Source of the DNA: Streptomyces sp. SM10
GTDB taxonomy: Bacteria > Actinomycetota > Actinomycetes > Streptomycetales > Streptomycetaceae
DNA length: 64,000 nucleotides
Assembly (NCBI RefSeq): GCF_002910915.1
Contig: NZ_NEUF01000092.1
Span: 94,810-158,809, forward strand
Reading direction: 5' to 3'
This document shows, piece by piece, positions 1 through 8,848 of this stretch. Positions within the stretch are counted from its first letter, which is position 1. Every line of letters starts with the position of its first letter. Under the pieces are notes generated by a model that saw only the letters and a program-made list of their open reading frames with translations, was not told the DNA's origin and did no database searches. A program made the position numbers and the translations under genes.

Positions 1-217
1 AGACGGAGGCGACGACGATGTGTCCCCAGAGCGGGCGCGACGGCAGGGGGAGGCGCTTCACGGCGAGCATGGCGAGGACGACGAACGCGCCGACGACCAG
101 TCGGCCGGAGGCGAGCTGGAGGGGCGCGAACGCCTCCAGTGACATCTTGATGAAGGCGAAGCTGCAGCCCCACAGGGCGGCCAGCAGACCGAAGCGGCCC
201 CAGTTGGCGACGTTCAT
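1..217 (-). CDS. EamA/DMT-family transporter, N-terminal part (runs off the window)
   Basis: Only the first 72 codons are inside the window. The protein starts MNVANWGRFGLLAALWGCSF and then alternates hydrophobic helices with short polar loops, which is the first EamA repeat of drug/metabolite transporters (ten-helix exporters of amino acids and metabolites). A GAGGAG ribosome site precedes the ATG. It lies downstream of the cupin and cysteine-synthase genes on the same strand, about 60 bp from the cupin stop, so it is probably the exporter of that operon. The family call is by pattern; the substrate is unknown. Confidence 0.75.
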   Translation of the reverse strand, partial: MNVANWGRFGLLAALWGCSFAFIKMSLEAFAPLQLASGRLVVGAFVVLAMLAVKRLPLPSRPLWGHIVVASV

Positions 218-280
218 GCGGTGATCTCCTCGAAAGTAGTGGGGGGCGGGGCCGGTGAGCCCCGCCGGTCAGTGGTGGCG

Positions 281-826
281 TTACGCGGCGGGTGCGCCGG
301 CGGGGCCGTGGTGGTGATGGTGGCCGTCGCCGTGCGTGTGCCGGTGCGGGTGGTCGTGATCGGTGTCAGGGGCGTCGACCTCGAACTGGTCGTACTTCTC
401 CATCAGGGCGACCATCTCCTCGCGGGAGGGACGGTTGCCGTCGGCGAGCAGGGCGGCCAGGCCCTCGAAGTAGCCCTCCCTGTGTTCGGCCGGCGTGAAG
501 ATGATCAGCATTTCGGCGAGCGAGTCGCTTTCGTTGCGGAAGCCGTGCACCGCGTTCTCCGGCACGTGCAGGAAGTCCCCGGCACGTGCGGTGCGCCAGC
601 CGGTGCCGTCGTGCAGCCGGACTTCGCCCGTCAGTACGTAGAAGGACTCGGAGATCCGGGAGTGGTAATGCGGGTCCGCCCCTCCGGCCCCCGGCAGCAT
701 CGAGTGGTGGAAGAGTCCGAACCGCCCGTCGGTGGTTTCGGCGAGAGCTATGAAGCGGGTGGTCGTGGCGGTCCCGATCTCCGCCTTCACCGCGTCCGCG
801 TAGGCACGGAACATCGCGTGGCTCAT
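281..826 (-). CDS. cupin-domain protein with His-rich C-terminal tail
   Basis: About 181 residues. The middle holds a single cupin barrel: motif 1 around DPHYHSRISESFYVLTGEV (two His and a Glu as metal ligands) and motif 2 around VPENAVHGFRN. The last 30 residues contain about a dozen histidines with Asp and Gly, a likely metal-binding tail. The ATG chosen overlaps the stop of the upstream cysteine-synthase gene (ATGA), so the two are translationally coupled; a start 18 bp upstream is possible but less coupled. Cupins of this size bind a metal and act as small dioxygenases, isomerases or sensors; the reaction here cannot be told. The neighbours suggest a role in modifying an O-acetylserine-derived product. 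Confidence 0.8.
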   Translation of the reverse strand: MSHAMFRAYADAVKAEIGTATTTRFIALAETTDGRFGLFHHSMLPGAGGADPHYHSRISESFYVLTGEVRLHDGTGWRTARAGDFLHVPENAVHGFRNESDSLAEMLIIFTPAEHREGYFEGLAALLADGNRPSREEMVALMEKYDQFEVDAPDTDHDHPHRHTHGDGHHHHHGPAGAPAA

Positions 827-1806
827 GCCTGGTCCTCCTCCCACATGCTCAGGTAGCGCTCGCCGGTGTCCGGCAGGAGGGTTACCACGATGCCGTCGGC
901 CGACTCCGGCCTGCGGGCGACGCGCTCACTGGCGAACGCGGCCGCGCCGGACGAGACTCCGGTGAAGAGTCCCTGGCCTGTCGCCAGCCGGCGCGCGGTG
1001 AGAAGGGCGTCCTCGTCGGAGACCGTCACGACCTCGTCGATGAGGGAGACGTCGGTCGTCACGGCGACGAATCCGCCGTTGAGCCCGGGGATGCGGTGCT
1101 GGCCCGCGTACCCCTGGGACAGAATCGGCGACTTCTCCGGCTCGACGGCTATCACGCGTACGTCCGGGTCGTGCTCCTTGAGGCTGCGTGCGACGCCGGT
1201 GAGAGTGCCGCCGGTGCCCACCCCGCACACGAAGGCCGCGATGCGCCGCCCGAGACCGGACATGGCCGCTTGGATCTCCGGCCCGGTCGTCTCGTAATGG
1301 GCTCGTACATTGTCGAGGTTCTCGTGCTGGCACGGGAACCAGGAGCCCGGAGTGGCCGCGTGCAGTCGCTCGGCCTCGGCGATCGCCCCCGGGTAGCCGA
1401 GCGAGCTCGGCGTCTGGACGATCCGGGCCCCGAAGGCGCGCAGCAGCCCGACCCGCTCGGCCGTGGCGTTGTCCGGAAGCACGATCACGCAGCGGTAGCC
1501 ACGGGAGGCGGCGAACGCGGCCAGGGAGATTCCGGTGTTCCCGGAGGTCGCCTCGATGACGGTGCCGCCGGGCCGGAGCGCGCCGCGTTCCTCGGCGGCA
1601 CGCAGCATGTAGAGGGCGGCGCGGTCCTTGCTGGAGGACATCGGGTTGGCGGACTCCAGCTTCGCCAGCACCCGGGCCCCCGGCGCCAGGTCGTGCAACC
1701 GCAGTTCCAGCAGCGGCGTGGAGCCGACGAGGTCCTCGATGCATGACGCGACGGCGGGGCGGGCGGGAGCGACGGAGGTGAGCGGAGCGTGAGCGGTGGT
1801 GGTCAT
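823..1806 (-). CDS. cysteine synthase-family PLP enzyme (beta-substituted alanine synthase)
   Basis: 327 residues from an ATG. It belongs to fold-type II PLP enzymes: the Schiff-base lysine is in SSSKDRAALYML, the substrate/phosphate loop is EATSGNTGISLAAFA, and the cofactor-phosphate glycine loop is GVGTGGTLTGVA. These enzymes replace the acetoxy group of O-acetylserine with sulphide or another nucleophile. The serine acetyltransferase directly upstream on the same strand (about 58 bp apart) would supply O-acetylserine. It may make cysteine, but the cupin, exporter and divergent ATP-grasp gene suggest a specialised product. Start choice: ATG after the run of Pro/Ser-rich codons, which read as non-coding. 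Confidence 0.88.
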   Translation of the reverse strand: MTTTAHAPLTSVAPARPAVASCIEDLVGSTPLLELRLHDLAPGARVLAKLESANPMSSSKDRAALYMLRAAEERGALRPGGTVIEATSGNTGISLAAFAASRGYRCVIVLPDNATAERVGLLRAFGARIVQTPSSLGYPGAIAEAERLHAATPGSWFPCQHENLDNVRAHYETTGPEIQAAMSGLGRRIAAFVCGVGTGGTLTGVARSLKEHDPDVRVIAVEPEKSPILSQGYAGQHRIPGLNGGFVAVTTDVSLIDEVVTVSDEDALLTARRLATGQGLFTGVSSGAAAFASERVARRPESADGIVVTLLPDTGERYLSMWEEDQA

Positions 1807-1864
1807 GGCTGCATCTCTCGCAATCGGGGCAGTCGGGGCAGTCGGGGGGAGGAGGTCCTGGGTG

Positions 1865-2581
1865 TCACCAGGAACCGGCGGAGGCGATGACGGTGAAGAC
1901 GTCCTCCATGAGCTCCGGCTGCCGACCGGGCTCCTTGATGACGGCGGTGGGCGCGAGCACCCGGGCACCGCCCGGGACGTCCTTGTTGACCAGGGCCTGG
2001 GCACCGATGACCGCCCGGTCCCCGACGGTCACGGGCCCGAGGACGGTGGCGTTGGCCCCGAGGATGACGCCGCTGCCGACGACGGGATGGCGGCGGTCGC
2101 CCTCGGGCCGCTTGTTGTCGCTCCACCAGCCGACCGCGCCCAGAGTGACCTGGTGGTACATCGTCACGTCGTCACCGACGACGGCCGTCTCCCCGATCAC
2201 GACTCCGGCGCCGTGGTCGATGAAGACTCTGCGGCCCAGCACGGCCCCGGGGTGGATCTCGACGGCCGTCACCCGGCGTGCCCACCGGGCCAGCAGCCTG
2301 GCCGGGATGCGCCGGCCGCGACCGTGCAGACGGTGAGCGACGCGGTGGGCCCACAGTGCGGTGAGCGCGGGGTGGAGGATCGCCTCCTTCCTGCCCCGCA
2401 CGGAGGGGTCACGGGCCACGACGACAGCGAGGTCCTCGCGCAGCGCCGCGAGCAGGCGGGGAGTGGGGGACGCGGGAGTGGCGATCGGTCCCTCGGACGC
2501 GCCGGCGGACGCGGAGGCGGCGCCGAGTGCGGGACCGAGGGCCGGATTCGATTCCGGTTTCGTCGGACTGAGCAGGCTCAT
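1865..2581 (-). CDS. serine O-acetyltransferase (hexapeptide-repeat, CysE/EpsC type)
   Basis: 238 residues. An Ala/Pro/Ser-rich stretch of about 45 residues precedes the catalytic body. From about residue 60 the CysE helical domain (LWAHRVAHRLHGRG) is followed by left-handed beta-helix hexapeptides (VEIHPGAVLGRRVFIDHGAGVVIGETAVVGDDV). The catalytic IDHGAG and the MYHQVTLGAV loop are intact. It transfers acetyl from acetyl-CoA to serine, giving O-acetylserine for the downstream cysteine-synthase-like enzyme. GGAG lies just upstream of the ATG. The 270 bp to the divergent tautomerase gene must hold both promoters. Confidence 0.88.
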   Translation of the reverse strand: MSLLSPTKPESNPALGPALGAASASAGASEGPIATPASPTPRLLAALREDLAVVVARDPSVRGRKEAILHPALTALWAHRVAHRLHGRGRRIPARLLARWARRVTAVEIHPGAVLGRRVFIDHGAGVVIGETAVVGDDVTMYHQVTLGAVGWWSDNKRPEGDRRHPVVGSGVILGANATVLGPVTVGDRAVIGAQALVNKDVPGGARVLAPTAVIKEPGRQPELMEDVFTVIASAGSW

Positions 2582-2851
2582 CGTGGCTCCAGGGGCGGTG
2601 TCGGCCTCATGACTGGAGCAGAGCGTGCCCGGCGGGCTTCCCGCTGGAGTCCCGCCGCGTTCCCACCAGGCGGGAGCGCGTCCGAGGCCGCATGGAAGGA
2701 GAAGGGAACAGCGCGGGAAACTTTCGGGAACGACACGGCCCACACTCGCCTGAACGCCGCGCGACCGTCCGTCGGACAGCCGGCCCGTTGCCGCGTCGAC
2801 GGACGCCGCGGTCCCGTTCTCTCCCCCCACCCGAGCAGAAGGAGTTCTCCC
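2582..2851. promoter_or_regulatory. divergent promoter region between the acetyltransferase and tautomerase genes
   Basis: 270 bp without a coding signal. It separates the two divergent arms of the locus and must contain both promoters. AAGGAG lies 8 bp before the plus-strand GTG. I see no strong inverted repeat or recognisable operator. Confidence 0.5.
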
Positions 2852-3091
2852 GTGCCTGTGATTTCCGTCGACTGGTGGAAAGGGAACGACCGTGCACACC
2901 GCCAGGAGCTGGTCGAGGAACTGACCGCCTGTGTGTCCCGGATAGCCGGATGTCCTGAGGAGGCCGTCACTGTCATCGTGCGGGATGTGGAGCCCGACCA
3001 CTGGGGCAAGGGCGGCGTGCTCGCCGACGCGCTCCTCGCGGGCGCCGCTTCCCGGCCCGGTCCGCAGGACACCGGAGGACAGCAGCCATGA
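2852..3091 (+). CDS. 4-oxalocrotonate tautomerase-like small protein
   Basis: 79 residues from a GTG preceded by AAGGAG. The second residue is proline (sequence starts VPVISVDWW), which would become the N-terminal catalytic proline after Met removal, the hallmark of the tautomerase superfamily. An amphipathic helix (HRQELVEELTACVSRIAG) and a beta strand (EAVTVIVRDVE) follow, as in the beta-alpha-beta fold. It overlaps the next gene by ATGA, so the two are co-translated. It is slightly longer than the usual 60-70 residues because of a Gly/Gln-rich tail. The substrate is unknown. Confidence 0.8.
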   Translation: MPVISVDWWKGNDRAHRQELVEELTACVSRIAGCPEEAVTVIVRDVEPDHWGKGGVLADALLAGAASRPGPQDTGGQQP

Positions 3092-4095
3092 CGGCATCAG
3101 CCGGATCCGGCACCGCCGATCCCCGGCGGCTCCTCCTCGTCGCACCGACACCTCTGCTGGTGGCTGCGGTGACGGAGGCCGGCTTCCCTTTCGTCACGGT
3201 CGCCGACACGGCCGTATTCACCGACGAGGAGCTACGCGCACGCCTCAGGGACACCGTGCTCACCCACCGGGTGGGCAGGCTGATCGCCTGCGGAGACGCG
3301 AGCACCCACCCCGTCGTTCTGGAGACAGCCGAGGAACTGGGGGTGTCACCGAATCCCGCCTCCGCCGCCCGGTTGCTCGCGGACGCCACAGAGGTCAGAA
3401 ACCTGCTGAACCGCAGCGGTCCCCCCTGGCAGGCGTTGGCGCTGCAGGAGGAGCCGGGGAGCAGGCCGCCGCTCTGCGATGTCGTGTACGGGCTGGAAAC
3501 CCTGACGGTCGAGGGGATGCACCGGGTCACCGGCATCCTGGAGTACCGGTTCGGCGACCGACGCGTCAGCGATCGGAGGGAGCCCGACACCGGGAACGGG
3601 CCCGGCGCGGAGCGGGCAGCGGGAGACGACGCCACCATGTCGCAGGGCATCGGTCTCGCTCTGCACACCTTCCCCGCCCCGATCACCGGGCCGGAGGAAG
3701 CGGAGATCAGAGCCTTGGCCACGGGCCTCCTCGACCTGGTCGGTTACGAGTTCGGGTACGCGTTCACCCGCATCGCGCGCACCGAACAGGGGCCCCGCGT
3801 CCTCGACGCGGTGCCACGGCAGGCGAGCTGGCCCGCCTCTCGGCTGATCGAACTGACCACGGGACTGGTCGCGGAGCGGGAACTGGTCCACGCTCTGTCG
3901 GGGAAGCCCTTGAACGCAGCGATGCCGGTGGGATACGCGGCCGCCGTTCCCCTGCCCGATCCGCCCGGAGCGCCTGGGCGGATCACGGCACCCGCGGACG
4001 TGCGGGAGACACGGGACGGATACCACCTGCTCACCGCGCTCACCCCCGCCGAACTCACCGCCCGCACGGCCGCCGTACTCGGCTGCCCCGTCTGA
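3088..4095 (+). CDS. degenerate ATP-grasp-like protein
   Basis: 335 residues. The N-terminal 100 residues look like the Rossmann-like preATP-grasp domain (RRLLLVAPTPLLVAAVTEAG, then LGVSPNPASAARLLADATEVRNLL, close to the NP-x-A...DK-x-x-R-x-x-L segment of amino-acid ligases). The C-terminal third resembles the ATP-grasp end (RVLDAVPRQASWPASRLIELTTGLV), but the expected Glu-x-Asn Mg ligands of the ligase core are replaced (LDAVPR), and the protein is shorter than active members. It may therefore be a non-catalytic homologue, or a partner that binds a carboxylate substrate. It is coupled to the tautomerase by ATGA and is followed by a strong terminator. Confidence 0.6.
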   Translation: MTASAGSGTADPRRLLLVAPTPLLVAAVTEAGFPFVTVADTAVFTDEELRARLRDTVLTHRVGRLIACGDASTHPVVLETAEELGVSPNPASAARLLADATEVRNLLNRSGPPWQALALQEEPGSRPPLCDVVYGLETLTVEGMHRVTGILEYRFGDRRVSDRREPDTGNGPGAERAAGDDATMSQGIGLALHTFPAPITGPEEAEIRALATGLLDLVGYEFGYAFTRIARTEQGPRVLDAVPRQASWPASRLIELTTGLVAERELVHALSGKPLNAAMPVGYAAAVPLPDPPGAPGRITAPADVRETRDGYHLLTALTPAELTARTAAVLGCPV

Positions 4096-4112
4096 CCCGA
4101 CTCCGCGCCACG

Positions 4113-4138
4113 AAGGGCCCGCCATCGGCGGGCCCTTT
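4113..4138 (+). terminator. intrinsic terminator after the ATP-grasp-like gene
   Basis: GC-rich hairpin AAGGGCCCGCC-ATC-GGCGGGCCCTTT, 18 bp after the stop codon, ending in TTTC. Confidence 0.8.
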
Positions 4139-4331
4139 CGCGTACGTGCCGTTCCGCCGCCGCGAGGCCGGCGTACGCCTTTCTCACCCGATCGCGGGGT
4201 TTTCCCGTCGCGTTCCCGGCTGCCGGGTAAAGGCGGGTAGCGGATGTGGAACGCCTTGGGAGCGGGGTCCGCGAAAGTCGTTCACGTCAGCAGAAACGCC
4301 CCGGCAAGACCACTCCAGAAGGCGGTAGACC

Positions 4332-4790
4332 ATGCGGAACTCGGTGTCGACGATGGTGGGAATTCTTACGGCCGCCGTTCTCCTGACCGGAGGTGCCGCC
4401 GCTTCGGCGGCGGCGGCGGACGACGGCCTTTCCGCCCTGCCGGCCACCACGCGCTCCGCGGTCCACGGTGGATCCGACACGGGTGAGGGGCCGAACGTCT
4501 TCCGTGCCTCGGACGGTGAGGGGCCGAACATCGTGCCGGTGCAGTCCGACACGGGTGAGGGACCGAACGTCTTCCGTGCCTCGGACGGTGAGGGGCCGAA
4601 CATCGTGCCGGTGCAGTCCGACACGGGTGAGGGGCCGAACGTCTTCCGTGCCTCGGTCGGTGAGGGGCCGAACATCGTGCCGGTGCAGTCCGACACGGGT
4701 GAGGGACCGAACGTCTTCCCTGCCTCGGACGGTGAGGGGCCCAACCTGGCCTCCGGCATCCGTGACGCTTCCCCGCGCGTCACGGTCTGA
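4332..4790 (+). CDS. secreted tandem-repeat protein with eight GEGPN motifs
   Basis: 152 residues. Residues 1-29 form a signal peptide (MRNS start, hydrophobic core AAVLLTGGAAASAAAA). After a spacer of about 18 residues the rest is built of two alternating 12-residue units, SDTGEGPNVFRA and SDGEGPNIVPVQ, giving a 24-residue (72-bp) repeat from about 4473 to 4760. GEGPN occurs eight times and is invariant; the flanks vary slightly. There is no Cys and no Lys in the repeat zone. I know of no family for it. The conserved pentapeptide in a secreted multi-copy array suggests a precursor processed into several identical peptides, or a repeat that binds a ligand. It is convergent with the SARP regulator, 65 bp away. 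Confidence 0.85.
   Translation: MRNSVSTMVGILTAAVLLTGGAAASAAAADDGLSALPATTRSAVHGGSDTGEGPNVFRASDGEGPNIVPVQSDTGEGPNVFRASDGEGPNIVPVQSDTGEGPNVFRASVGEGPNIVPVQSDTGEGPNVFPASDGEGPNLASGIRDASPRVTV
4473..4760 (+). repeat. four 72-bp coding tandem repeats (GEGPN array)
   Basis: Units start at 4473, 4545, 4617 and 4689 and are nearly identical at DNA level. Each encodes two GEGPN-containing 12-mers. The last unit is the most diverged (VFPA, then LASG). Confidence 0.92.
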
Positions 4791-4855
4791 GCTGTTGCCT
4801 GCCCGCTGGGGCCGCCCTCGTCGGCGGGAGCTCTCCTGTCGGCGAGACGACCTCG

Positions 4856-7800
4856 TCACGCGCCCGGCGGCATCGGGGCCCCCATGGCGGCGAAGGCCTC
4901 GCGGGCCGACTCCCGGTGGGCCGAGGCCGCTCCCTGCTCGCCCATGTGGTCCAGAGCGTCTGCCATACCCGCCAGCGCCCACGCCTCCTCGACGCGGTAG
5001 CCGATGCGCGAGGCCGCGTCGTGGGCCCGCGCATGGAGTTCGAGGGCCGGTGAGTAACGCCCGTTACGGGTGTGGAACCGGCCGATGATGTTGCCGACAG
5101 CAGCCTCGCGCATAGGTACGCCGCTGAGATCACCCAGGTGAAGGGCCGACTCCCCCCACTCGGCGGCCTGGGCGCTCTCGCCGAGCCGGTCAGCGACCTC
5201 GGCCGACAGCGCGAGGACCAGCGACAGGTCGGCGGGCGAAATGACATCTCCCGCCAGTTTGCGGGCCCGGCCCAGAAGCTCTGCGGCTTCGGCGAGCTCG
5301 CCCAGACCGATCCGGGCCGCCGCCAGATCGGTCAGCCCCTCCACCTCCTTGTCGACCGAACCGATGGAGCGGGAGAGGGTGACGGAGCGGGTGGCTGCCT
5401 CCACCGCCTCCGGATACCGCCCCCGCTCGGTGTACAGGCTGCTGAGGTTGGTCAGGGACTCCGCCTCGGCCCGCTCCGCCCCCAGCTGCCGCTTGATCTC
5501 GATGGACTGTCGTAGTCGTGGCAGCGCCTCGTCATAGCGGCCCAGGGTGCTGAGCAGGAGCCCGAGGACACCAGTGTCCTTCGCCTCGCCACGCCGGTCG
5601 TCAAGACCGATGGCCAGGGCCAATGCCTCTTCCGACACCTCGATGCCCTCCGTGAGGCGCCCGAGCTTCCAGCAGGCCACCGCGAGGTTGGACAGACTGA
5701 GCCGCAGCAGGGCGGCGTCTCCCAGGCGGCGGGAGGCGGCGACCGCGACACGGCTCAACTCCCTGAACTCCTCCAGGCGGCCGCGCAGGTCAAGGGGGAA
5801 GACAACGTTGGCGGCCAGCAGTCCCACATGCCGGTCCATCTCCCAGCGGTAGGCCAGGGATACGGCAGCCAGCAGCGAGTCCTGCTCACGCTCGAGCCAG
5901 TCGCGGGCCTGCTCGACCGTTTCCAGCGGGGGGAGTTCGGCGGCTGACGGCGGGTGCTCGGAGTGATCTATCCCGACCCGCCCGGGAAACAGCAGGTCGC
6001 AGGCGGCGTCGGTCGCGGCCAGCGCGAAGTCGAGAAGCCGACGCACAGCGCGCATGAGCTCGTCGCCGCCGACCTCGGCACGCCCCTCCCCGTCGGCCTC
6101 CGGTAGCCGACGGGCACCGCCGCGCGAGAGATTCTGCGCGAAGCTGCGGACGAGGTCGTGGAAGGCGTACCGACCCGTCTCGTGCTGCTGGAGCAAGTGC
6201 ATGTCGAGGAGGTTCTCCAGGACTTCCTCCGCATCCCGGGCGCCCGTCCCCAGCAGGGCGCCGGCGGCATAGGTGTTGATCTCGGTGCCCGGGTACTGGC
6301 CGAGGAGCCGGAACGCCTCTCGGGTCTCGGCGGTCAGGCCCTCGTAGGAAAGCCGTAGCGTCACTTCGACGCTGCGCTCCCCGGAGTTGAGCTCGGCCAG
6401 CCGGTGGGCGTCGTCCCGGAGCCGGTCGACCAGGTAACGGACGGTCCAGCGGGGCCGCTTGCGCAACCGGGCCGTGGCGATACGCAGGGCGAGCGGAAGA
6501 TGACCGCAGAGCTCCGTGAGCTGAGCGACCGCCTCCGGCTCGTTCTCCGCGCGAGTCCGGCCGAGTACGCCCTCGACGAGGGCGACGCTGTCCCTCGGCG
6601 GCATGACGCCCAGGGACACGGTGTGGGCGGCGTCGAGGTCCACGAGCAGCGCACGGCTCGTGACGAGGACGAGCGTCTCGGTGGGGGAGGCGAGAAGTGG
6701 TCTGACCTGGGAGTCATCCACGGCATTGTCGAGTAGCAGGAGCATCCGATGCGTGCTCATCGTGCGCCGCCACAGGCCGATTCGGCCCTCCACGTCGTCT
6801 GGGATGCGGTCGCCGGGAACACCGAGCATGCGCAGGAGAGCCTCGGCCGCCGCACTAGCGCTCAGGGGCCGGTCATTGGGGGTGAACCCGCGCAGGTCGA
6901 TGTAGAGCTGGGCGTCGGGGTAGTTCCCCGCGAGTTGGTGTGCGGCGCGCACGGCCAGGGAGGTCTTGCCGCTGCCGCCCATGCCGTCGATCGCGACGAT
7001 CAGTGGCCCGGAGCCCGGGGCCTCCTCCACGAAGCCCAGCAGTTCCCGTACCTCCTCCTCCCGGCCCGTGAAGTCACGCAGGTCGTAGGGGAGGGTGGAG
7101 GGGGTGTCCTCCAGGGTCAGGGGGGCAGTGTCGGGCAGCTGCGGGGCCGCGAGGTCCGGGCTGTTGCGCAGCACCGCGTTGTGCAGCTCCGAGAGTGCGT
7201 CGCCGGGGCCGATGCCGAGCTCGTCGATCAAGAAGTCCCGGACCTTGGTGAACTCCTCCAGCGCGTCGGCCTGCCGTCCGGAACGGAAGAGGGCGAGCAT
7301 GAGCTGGCCACGCAGAGTTTCACGCAACGGGTGCGCGTCGATGAACTCGCGTAATTCACCGATGAGTTCACTGCTCTCGCCACCGGCGAGCCGCAGATCG
7401 AAAAGCTGCTCCACGGCTGTCAGGCGACGTTCCTCCAGGGCGGCGGAGGCCGCGGACAGTACGGACCCACCGGCGCCTGCGAGTAAAGGCCCCCGCCACA
7501 GAGCCAGTGCCTCGCGAAGTATCGTCATGGCGTACGTACTTTGGCCGGCGACAGCAGCCGCTCTGGCCTGTTTTAATCCCTCGGTGAATCTGCTGAGGTC
7601 CACCTGGGCAGGCGTCGCGAGAACCCGGTAACCCGGCCCCTCGGTGACGATCAGGTCCCGCCCGCCGGGGATGCGCTGACGTAGTTCCGCGACGGCCTTG
7701 CGCACTTGATGAGCGGCGGTGGCGGGCGCGTTCTCGTCCCAGGCGGCCCCCACCAGGCGGAAGACCGGGAGCACGCGCTGAGGTTCCAGCAGGAGCGTGA

Positions 7801-7915
7801 CGAGAACCTTCTCATGTACGGGTCCGCCGACGCGGATTCGGTCGCTCCCGTCCCAGCATTCGAACGAGCCCAGAATGCGGAACTGCACTCTGTGTGGCTC
7901 TGTGGCCTCGTCCAT
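4856..7915 (-). CDS. SARP/AfsR-type regulator: DNA-binding, BTAD, NB-ARC and TPR domains
   Basis: 1019 residues from an ATG preceded by GGAGGAGG. In order: an OmpR-like winged helix (about 10-100), a BTAD helical domain (about 105-250, ending near FTKVRDFLIDELGIGPG), an NB-ARC STAND ATPase (Walker A GMGGSGKT near 310; Walker B around RMLLLLDNAVDD), a winged/helical linker, and TPR repeats from about residue 700 to the end (NLAVACWKLGRLTEGIEV, NLSSLYTERGRYPEAVE and others). Such proteins activate specialised-metabolite genes when their STAND/TPR part senses a signal. It is convergent with the GEGPN repeat gene. TPR domains of RRNPP regulators in Firmicutes bind short secreted peptides, so a link with that gene is worth testing, but this is inference. 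Confidence 0.92.
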   Translation of the reverse strand: MDEATEPHRVQFRILGSFECWDGSDRIRVGGPVHEKVLVTLLLEPQRVLPVFRLVGAAWDENAPATAAHQVRKAVAELRQRIPGGRDLIVTEGPGYRVLATPAQVDLSRFTEGLKQARAAAVAGQSTYAMTILREALALWRGPLLAGAGGSVLSAASAALEERRLTAVEQLFDLRLAGGESSELIGELREFIDAHPLRETLRGQLMLALFRSGRQADALEEFTKVRDFLIDELGIGPGDALSELHNAVLRNSPDLAAPQLPDTAPLTLEDTPSTLPYDLRDFTGREEEVRELLGFVEEAPGSGPLIVAIDGMGGSGKTSLAVRAAHQLAGNYPDAQLYIDLRGFTPNDRPLSASAAAEALLRMLGVPGDRIPDDVEGRIGLWRRTMSTHRMLLLLDNAVDDSQVRPLLASPTETLVLVTSRALLVDLDAAHTVSLGVMPPRDSVALVEGVLGRTRAENEPEAVAQLTELCGHLPLALRIATARLRKRPRWTVRYLVDRLRDDAHRLAELNSGERSVEVTLRLSYEGLTAETREAFRLLGQYPGTEINTYAAGALLGTGARDAEEVLENLLDMHLLQQHETGRYAFHDLVRSFAQNLSRGGARRLPEADGEGRAEVGGDELMRAVRRLLDFALAATDAACDLLFPGRVGIDHSEHPPSAAELPPLETVEQARDWLEREQDSLLAAVSLAYRWEMDRHVGLLAANVVFPLDLRGRLEEFRELSRVAVAASRRLGDAALLRLSLSNLAVACWKLGRLTEGIEVSEEALALAIGLDDRRGEAKDTGVLGLLLSTLGRYDEALPRLRQSIEIKRQLGAERAEAESLTNLSSLYTERGRYPEAVEAATRSVTLSRSIGSVDKEVEGLTDLAAARIGLGELAEAAELLGRARKLAGDVISPADLSLVLALSAEVADRLGESAQAAEWGESALHLGDLSGVPMREAAVGNIIGRFHTRNGRYSPALELHARAHDAASRIGYRVEEAWALAGMADALDHMGEQGAASAHRESAREAFAAMGAPMPPGA

Positions 7916-8848
7916 CACGCTTCCTCCTCCAGCGGCCACGGAGCGGTTTCTGCCACCACTCACGCATAGCCGACGCTCCGCGTTCCCGCCGTCCAGATGA
8001 GTCTTCCCGCAGCCATCTCATCAGGGCCCCGTAGCAGGCGGCAAGACGGCCCTCGAACGTATCGATCGATGGACTGTCCTGTTCGGCACTACCGATTAGC
8101 CGTCGGGCTCCGGGAACTGCGTCCGACCAAGCGCCCGAGGGGGCTGGCGAGCGTCGATGGACAACGGGCGGACACGCCGCACACCGTACTCGGCGACGAA
8201 GCGCGCACGCCGGAGCGAGCCCGCGGGGGGCGTCATGGACGTGGAGATCATGCAGTGGATGGACCAGGCCGGTCAGCACGCGCCCACCGGCGGCCGTGAA
8301 GGACCACCCGCGCTCCACGACCTCAAGGAACATGGAGGGAATGTCCCGATCGCTCAGGTCGGTGACGTCTGTCGTCCGCAGGATCTCCCGCATCCGAGGA
8401 TTGCTGCGCATGCCTGTCCCTTGCCGAGTGAGACGAGCCCTTGTCTGACCCCTGCGATGAAGACCCGACTGCTTCCGACAGCTTTCTCGACGCTGCGTGG
8501 AAGTCATTCGAAGTTTCCTGTATCGAAGTCGTACTGGTCGGTCGGGGTTTTCCACGTCGATCCGGTAAGGCCCATGGTTTCATAACGTCTTGCTGGTGAT
8601 CTGTGTGCCGTTGGCTCCGAGGATCCCCTTGGCATCGGGGTCCTTGATGCCGTAGAGCTCGCGATTTGCCGCGATGCCTTTCTCGGCGACGTCAGGGTCA
8701 TAAGGGTCCTTCTAAAAGCCCGGGGGTGAGGTGTAGTCCTCCCAGGGCGGTTCACGCGCAGCGAGGTCAAGGGGGTTGCGCCATGGGCAGGAGGCGAGGG
8801 CATAGATGAATGTTTTGGGTGCGGTTTGGGGCCGTGCCGACCGGGCGC

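Noticed and set aside
4473..4760. 72-bp direct repeats considered as a CRISPR array or non-coding satellite
   Set aside because: They are contiguous, in frame with a signal-peptide ORF, and vary mainly by substitutions that keep the protein frame; there are no unique spacers.
4184..4982. Long antisense frames opposite the GEGPN gene, also repetitive
   Set aside because: Mirror images of the same DNA repeats; no signal peptide, no ribosome site and unlikely composition.
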